A DNA stretch of 64,000 nt from Ectobacillus panaciterrae DSM 19096. Its GTDB lineage: Bacteria; Bacillota; Bacilli; Bacillales; Bacillaceae_G. Shown here piece by piece: positions 61,347 to 64,000 of this stretch (positions within the stretch are counted from its first letter, which is position 1; every line of letters starts with the position of its first letter). The notes beneath the pieces are model-generated. The model was not told the origin of the DNA. It saw nothing but the letters and a program-made list of their open reading frames with translations, and made no database searches. The stretch is from positions 35,741 to 99,740 of the forward strand of contig NZ_AUMR01000018.1 of assembly GCF_000430785.1 (NCBI RefSeq). The letters are read 5' to 3'. The position numbers were made by a program, and so were the translations under genes.

Positions 61347-61501
61347 TGTTTTCTACACAAATTTTATTAAGGAGCTCTTCGTTATTGCTCTTACATGAAC
61401 AAGGTTTCAATCTGTATGAAAAACAGTACTTTGCAAAACATTAATGGAAGGTTAGCTAAATATTCAAAGCGTTATTAAAATGGACAAGGACGGTATACAG
61501 G

Positions 61502-62740
61502 ATGCTTTTTAGATACAAGTTTTTAATAGCGATTAGTTTTTTAGTTCTTTTTATTGTTGATCAGCAAGTGTTTGCAGAAGTGGATTATGTAAAAATGGCT
61601 TTTACAAGAAACCATGATCTTTGGATAAAAGTAGGTGACAAAGAAAAACAGCTCACACATGGAGAGTTTGTCACGAATCCCAAATGGTCTTATGATGCAA
61701 AATGGATTGTATATGCGAGAGGAAAAGAAGAGAATCAAATGTGGCTTTATGATATAGAGAACGATAAACATATACACCCTTTTCTAGCCGAAGCAACAAA
61801 TTATCAATGGGCTCCTAATAAAGATGTGTTGGCATTCCAATCTGATGGTGTTTTAAATATGATTGATGTTCGTAAATTGGAAAAAGGATTTGAAAATATA
61901 GCTTTAGGAGTAGGAAACTATTCATGGGTTCCAGGGGGGAATGGGTTTTTAGTTTCTTCTATGGCTAACTTACTTCCGACAGGGTGGACTGGTGTTGAAC
62001 TATTCAAAGTCCCGATTGATGCAAAGATGGATTCGAGTAAAATCAAACATTTCTATACACTGCCAAAACAGTCAAATGACTTCTTTGCTATATCGACAAG
62101 TACTTTTAAATGGTCAGCTAATCAGAAATGGATTGCTTTTTTAGCCATTCCTACGGCTTCATGGTCCATGGATAGTGATTCGCTCTGTGTGATTTCAGCA
62201 GATGGACGCGAGTTTGAAACAGTTGATAAGATGATTATTAATGAGAACTGGTTTAAATGGGCACCAACTAAAACTACGTTAGCTTATATAGAAGGAGAGG
62301 GAAGATTTGCTCTTGAAAATAAGCATCTAAAGTTGAAGGAGTTACCTGCATTTAGACAGAATGTATTTACTCCGAAAGGGTATGTCGATTGGGATTTTAC
62401 ATGGCATAACGATACGCTTATTACGATTTCAAGAGCAAAGGAGTCGGAGTGGTCCAATGACCCTAAAAAAAGACCACTACCAGTGCTGTATCAGGTTAAC
62501 GTTCAGAACAATCATCAAGAAAACATTACTTCTCCACCAAAAGGATACGGGGACTATAATCCATATTATTTAAAACGTATAAGAAAATTAACATGGCTTA
62601 GATCAGACGGTGAACATACAAATATGTGGATCGCAAATGCGGATGGCTCAAACGCAAGAATTTGGATAAAAAATATTGATTCAATGATAGGATATTATGA
62701 AAAAAGAAATTGGGATGAAGTGTTAGGTATATATGAGTAG
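61502..62740 (+). CDS. Secreted TolB-like beta-propeller protein
   Basis: A 412-residue protein: signal peptide (to about residue 25), then repeated WSYDAKWIVYAR, WAPNKDVLAFQ, WVPGGNGFLV, WSANQKWIAFL and WAPTKTTLAYI segments, each ending a propeller blade. No enzymatic motif. It may bind a partner outside the membrane. The ribosome-binding site (ACAGG) is weak. Confidence 0.78.
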   Translation: MLFRYKFLIAISFLVLFIVDQQVFAEVDYVKMAFTRNHDLWIKVGDKEKQLTHGEFVTNPKWSYDAKWIVYARGKEENQMWLYDIENDKHIHPFLAEATNYQWAPNKDVLAFQSDGVLNMIDVRKLEKGFENIALGVGNYSWVPGGNGFLVSSMANLLPTGWTGVELFKVPIDAKMDSSKIKHFYTLPKQSNDFFAISTSTFKWSANQKWIAFLAIPTASWSMDSDSLCVISADGREFETVDKMIINENWFKWAPTKTTLAYIEGEGRFALENKHLKLKELPAFRQNVFTPKGYVDWDFTWHNDTLITISRAKESEWSNDPKKRPLPVLYQVNVQNNHQENITSPPKGYGDYNPYYLKRIRKLTWLRSDGEHTNMWIANADGSNARIWIKNIDSMIGYYEKRNWDEVLGIYE

Positions 62741-62771
62741 ATAATATATAAGCAGCTTTGGTGTTAAATTA

Positions 62772-62812
62772 AAGCCCATTGGAATTTTTCATATCCAATA
62801 GGCTTTATTAGT
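62772..62812 (+). terminator. Terminator
   Basis: AAAGCCCATTGGA pairs with TCCAATAGGCTTT (one bulge), then ATTAGTTTT. Confidence 0.75.
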
Positions 62813-62882
62813 TTTAAGCTAGGAAGTGAACATGTAGCAGGCTAAATAAGCACCTTAGCAGAACGAAGGATGCCCTTGTTTA

Positions 62883-62993
62883 CTATTGCTTAGGCATTGT
62901 TTCTTTTAGAACTTTAACAGAATGGGCGAATTGCTCTGTTTCTTTTTCGTTCAGGTTGATTTTAATAAAGTCGCATATGTTAAAATATCGACC
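62883..62993 (-). pseudogene. Remnant, possibly lactate/malate dehydrogenase C-terminus
   Basis: On the minus strand FIKINLNEKETEQFAHSV and KVLKETMPKQ end at a stop, resembling the last helix of LDH/MDH proteins. No upstream sequence restores the enzyme. The identification is tentative. Confidence 0.35.
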
Positions 62994-63045
62994 GGATTGT
63001 ACAAGGGGAAACAAGAGGAGCCAAAACATAAGCGATAAAATAATA

Positions 63046-63072
63046 AAACCGTCTGCTTGAACAGACGGTTAT
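63046..63072. terminator. Terminator
   Basis: AACCGTCTG pairs with CAGACGGTT. Ends the minus-strand gene that follows. Confidence 0.8.
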
Positions 63073-63073
63073 T

Positions 63074-63346
63074 TCATATGCAGTAAGTAGCAAGTGATTG
63101 TTGGCGCTGCAGTAATACAAATCCGCTTACATCGGTGGATGGGCCTGCACACTCAATTACAAATCCGCTTGCCACTAGGCAATCGACGGCGTGTTGAGCA
63201 GAACGGCCGGGTCTGAGACGGCTTGTACATGGGTAGGCACTTCCGATCACATTTGCTGTAACAATCGTAAGCTGTGCACTCGGGTCTATAGGATTTCTTT
63301 CAAATGTAATGAGAACAAGGTCCGTAGGTCTTGGAATTGAAACCAA
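63074..63346 (-). CDS. Hypothetical protein, 90 aa
   Basis: TTG start after AAGGAGGG. Beta-rich sequence (PTDLVLITFERNP, VDCLVASGFVIECAG, GFVLLQRQ) with three Cys. No recognised family; possibly structural or spore-associated. Confidence 0.6.
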   Translation of the reverse strand: MVSIPRPTDLVLITFERNPIDPSAQLTIVTANVIGSAYPCTSRLRPGRSAQHAVDCLVASGFVIECAGPSTDVSGFVLLQRQQSLATYCI

Positions 63347-63586
63347 TAAAGTTCCCTCCTTATAAGAAGAGTTATACTTTATATAATGTTTGTCCGATAA
63401 GTTGGCTTGTTTCAATATCATGGTTTTGAAAAATAGGCGGGTTTGCGTGAAAAAACCTCTAATTCCAAGAATGCAATCCCTTCTTTTCCTAGAACAACCG
63501 CTAGAAGTGTTATTTCTATTATTGGCGGTTCATAAAGGTCTACTTTTTCGAACAGCCGAACTCCACGCTGATTATGTAAAACAATA

Positions 63587-63620
63587 AACTCCCTATCTAA
63601 AAAAGATAAGGAGTTTATTT
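63587..63620. terminator. Hairpin
   Basis: AAACTCCCTATCT pairs imperfectly with AGATAAGGAGTTT. No gene is supported between 63347 and 63767. Confidence 0.6.
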
Positions 63621-63634
63621 GATTATCTTATTCA

Positions 63635-63669
63635 GAAAGTCTTTATTTATAAAATAAATAAAGACTTTC
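63635..63669. other. 16-bp stem hairpin near the IS end
   Basis: GAAAGTCTTTATTTAT and ATAAATAAAGACTTTC with loop AAA. May be the insertion target or part of the IS leader. Confidence 0.55.
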
Positions 63670-63671
63670 TC

Positions 63672-63706
63672 AGGCTGTAGAGAAAGTCTTCTCTACAGCC
63701 TTTTTT
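63672..63706 (+). terminator. Terminator ahead of the transposase
   Basis: AGGCTGTAGAG pairs with CTCTACAGCCT, then T6. Such hairpins shield transposase genes from outside transcription. Confidence 0.6.
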
Positions 63707-63767
63707 GTGTCTGAACGCCTTTTCATCTGTTCATACTGATAGAAAAGAGGAAAAGGAGCGATGTCCC

Positions 63768-64000
63768 ATGATGGGAGCACTGAAAAATCATCGAGATGAG
63801 CGTGTAATGGTTTCTGTTGAAGAGTTAGTTCCACAAGACCACTTTTTACGTGCCGTGGAAGCAACGATTGACTTTGATTTTATAGAGGAAAAGTTACGTC
63901 CTTACTATTGTAAAGACAATGGTAGACCTTCGATTCATCCCATTACTCTTTTTAAAATGATGTTTATCGGCTATTTTTACGGCATTCGTTCAGAACGGCA
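63768..64000 (+). mobile_element. IS1182-family transposase, 5-prime part
   Basis: The frame begins MMGALKNHRDERVMV after AAAAGGAG and reads VEELVPQDHFLRAVE, then NGRPSIHPITLFKMMFIGY and FYGIRSERQ, the N-terminal DUF772-like domain of IS1182/IS1380-type transposases. The catalytic DDE part lies beyond the window. Ends of the IS cannot be set from one side. Confidence 0.85.

Noticed and set aside
63390..63587. 65-codon plus-strand frame before the IS
   Set aside because: No ribosome-binding site and no recognisable domain.

Overview
The window looks like chromosomal DNA of an endospore-forming, low-to-moderate GC Bacillaceae, probably near the Bacillus cereus or Ectobacillus side of the family. 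The evidence is a fruRKA operon with Bacillus-type signals, a PerR-box dps, a Zur regulon, fosB, a SpoIIP, GerW/YtfJ and YjcZ set of sporulation genes, and a CotH kinase beside CotG-like Ser/Lys/Arg repeat proteins. I could not run a database search, so the species is not fixed. I saw no rRNA, tRNA or CRISPR.

Layout. 1-6.4 kb: a YkvI-type transporter, the fructose operon (repressor, 1-phosphofructokinase, PTS EIIABC) and dps. 6.4-13.7 kb: a zinc-starvation island with Zur boxes, containing zinc-free ribosomal protein S14, two intact COG0523 GTPases, a flavoprotein, and a permease/TIGR03943 pair. Between the intact genes lie remnants of two more COG0523 GTPases and probably of a ZnuA zinc-binding lipoprotein. 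13.8-20.8 kb: a nucleotide-binding reductase, a Mesh1-like HD hydrolase, ogt, a DUF2628-like protein, a peptide-binding lipoprotein with a decayed copy upstream, fosB, GNAT, and a Nudix gene cut off at a dispersed repeat. 20.8-23.5 kb: two CotG-like genes and divergent cotH. 23.7-31.7 kb: DedA, a MATE-like flippase, CorA, a second permease/TIGR03943 pair, and a 503-residue protein ending in a divergent diadenylate-cyclase-like domain.

31.7-45 kb: a decayed SDR gene, a UDG-superfamily protein, small lipoprotein and membrane genes, a Crh-like HPr paralogue, a short Spo0M-like protein, SpoIIP, an APH-fold kinase, a VanY-type carboxypeptidase, Nudix, an NfeD/SPFH pair, an S66 peptidase pseudogene and a DEDD exonuclease. 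45-60 kb: a Pro/Tyr-rich probable coat protein, a MocR regulator divergent from GNAT, GerW, a methyltransferase, fhs, a DEAD-box helicase with DEFD in motif II, an MBL hydrolase, a glutathione peroxidase, a polysaccharide deacetylase and a second-type HPRT. 60-64 kb: orphan SUKH-type immunity-like genes, a TolB-like propeller protein, and the start of an IS1182-family transposase that runs off the window.

Themes. A non-coding repeat family of about 190 bp (copies near 16.7, 17.3, 20.4, 36.9 and 40.8 kb) sits repeatedly at gene truncations. A second, hairpin repeat family lies near 28.9 and 31.8 kb. The most distinctive systems are the CotH/CotG-like cluster, the partly decayed Zur island and the diadenylate-cyclase-like protein. 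All functional calls rest on motif recognition by eye.
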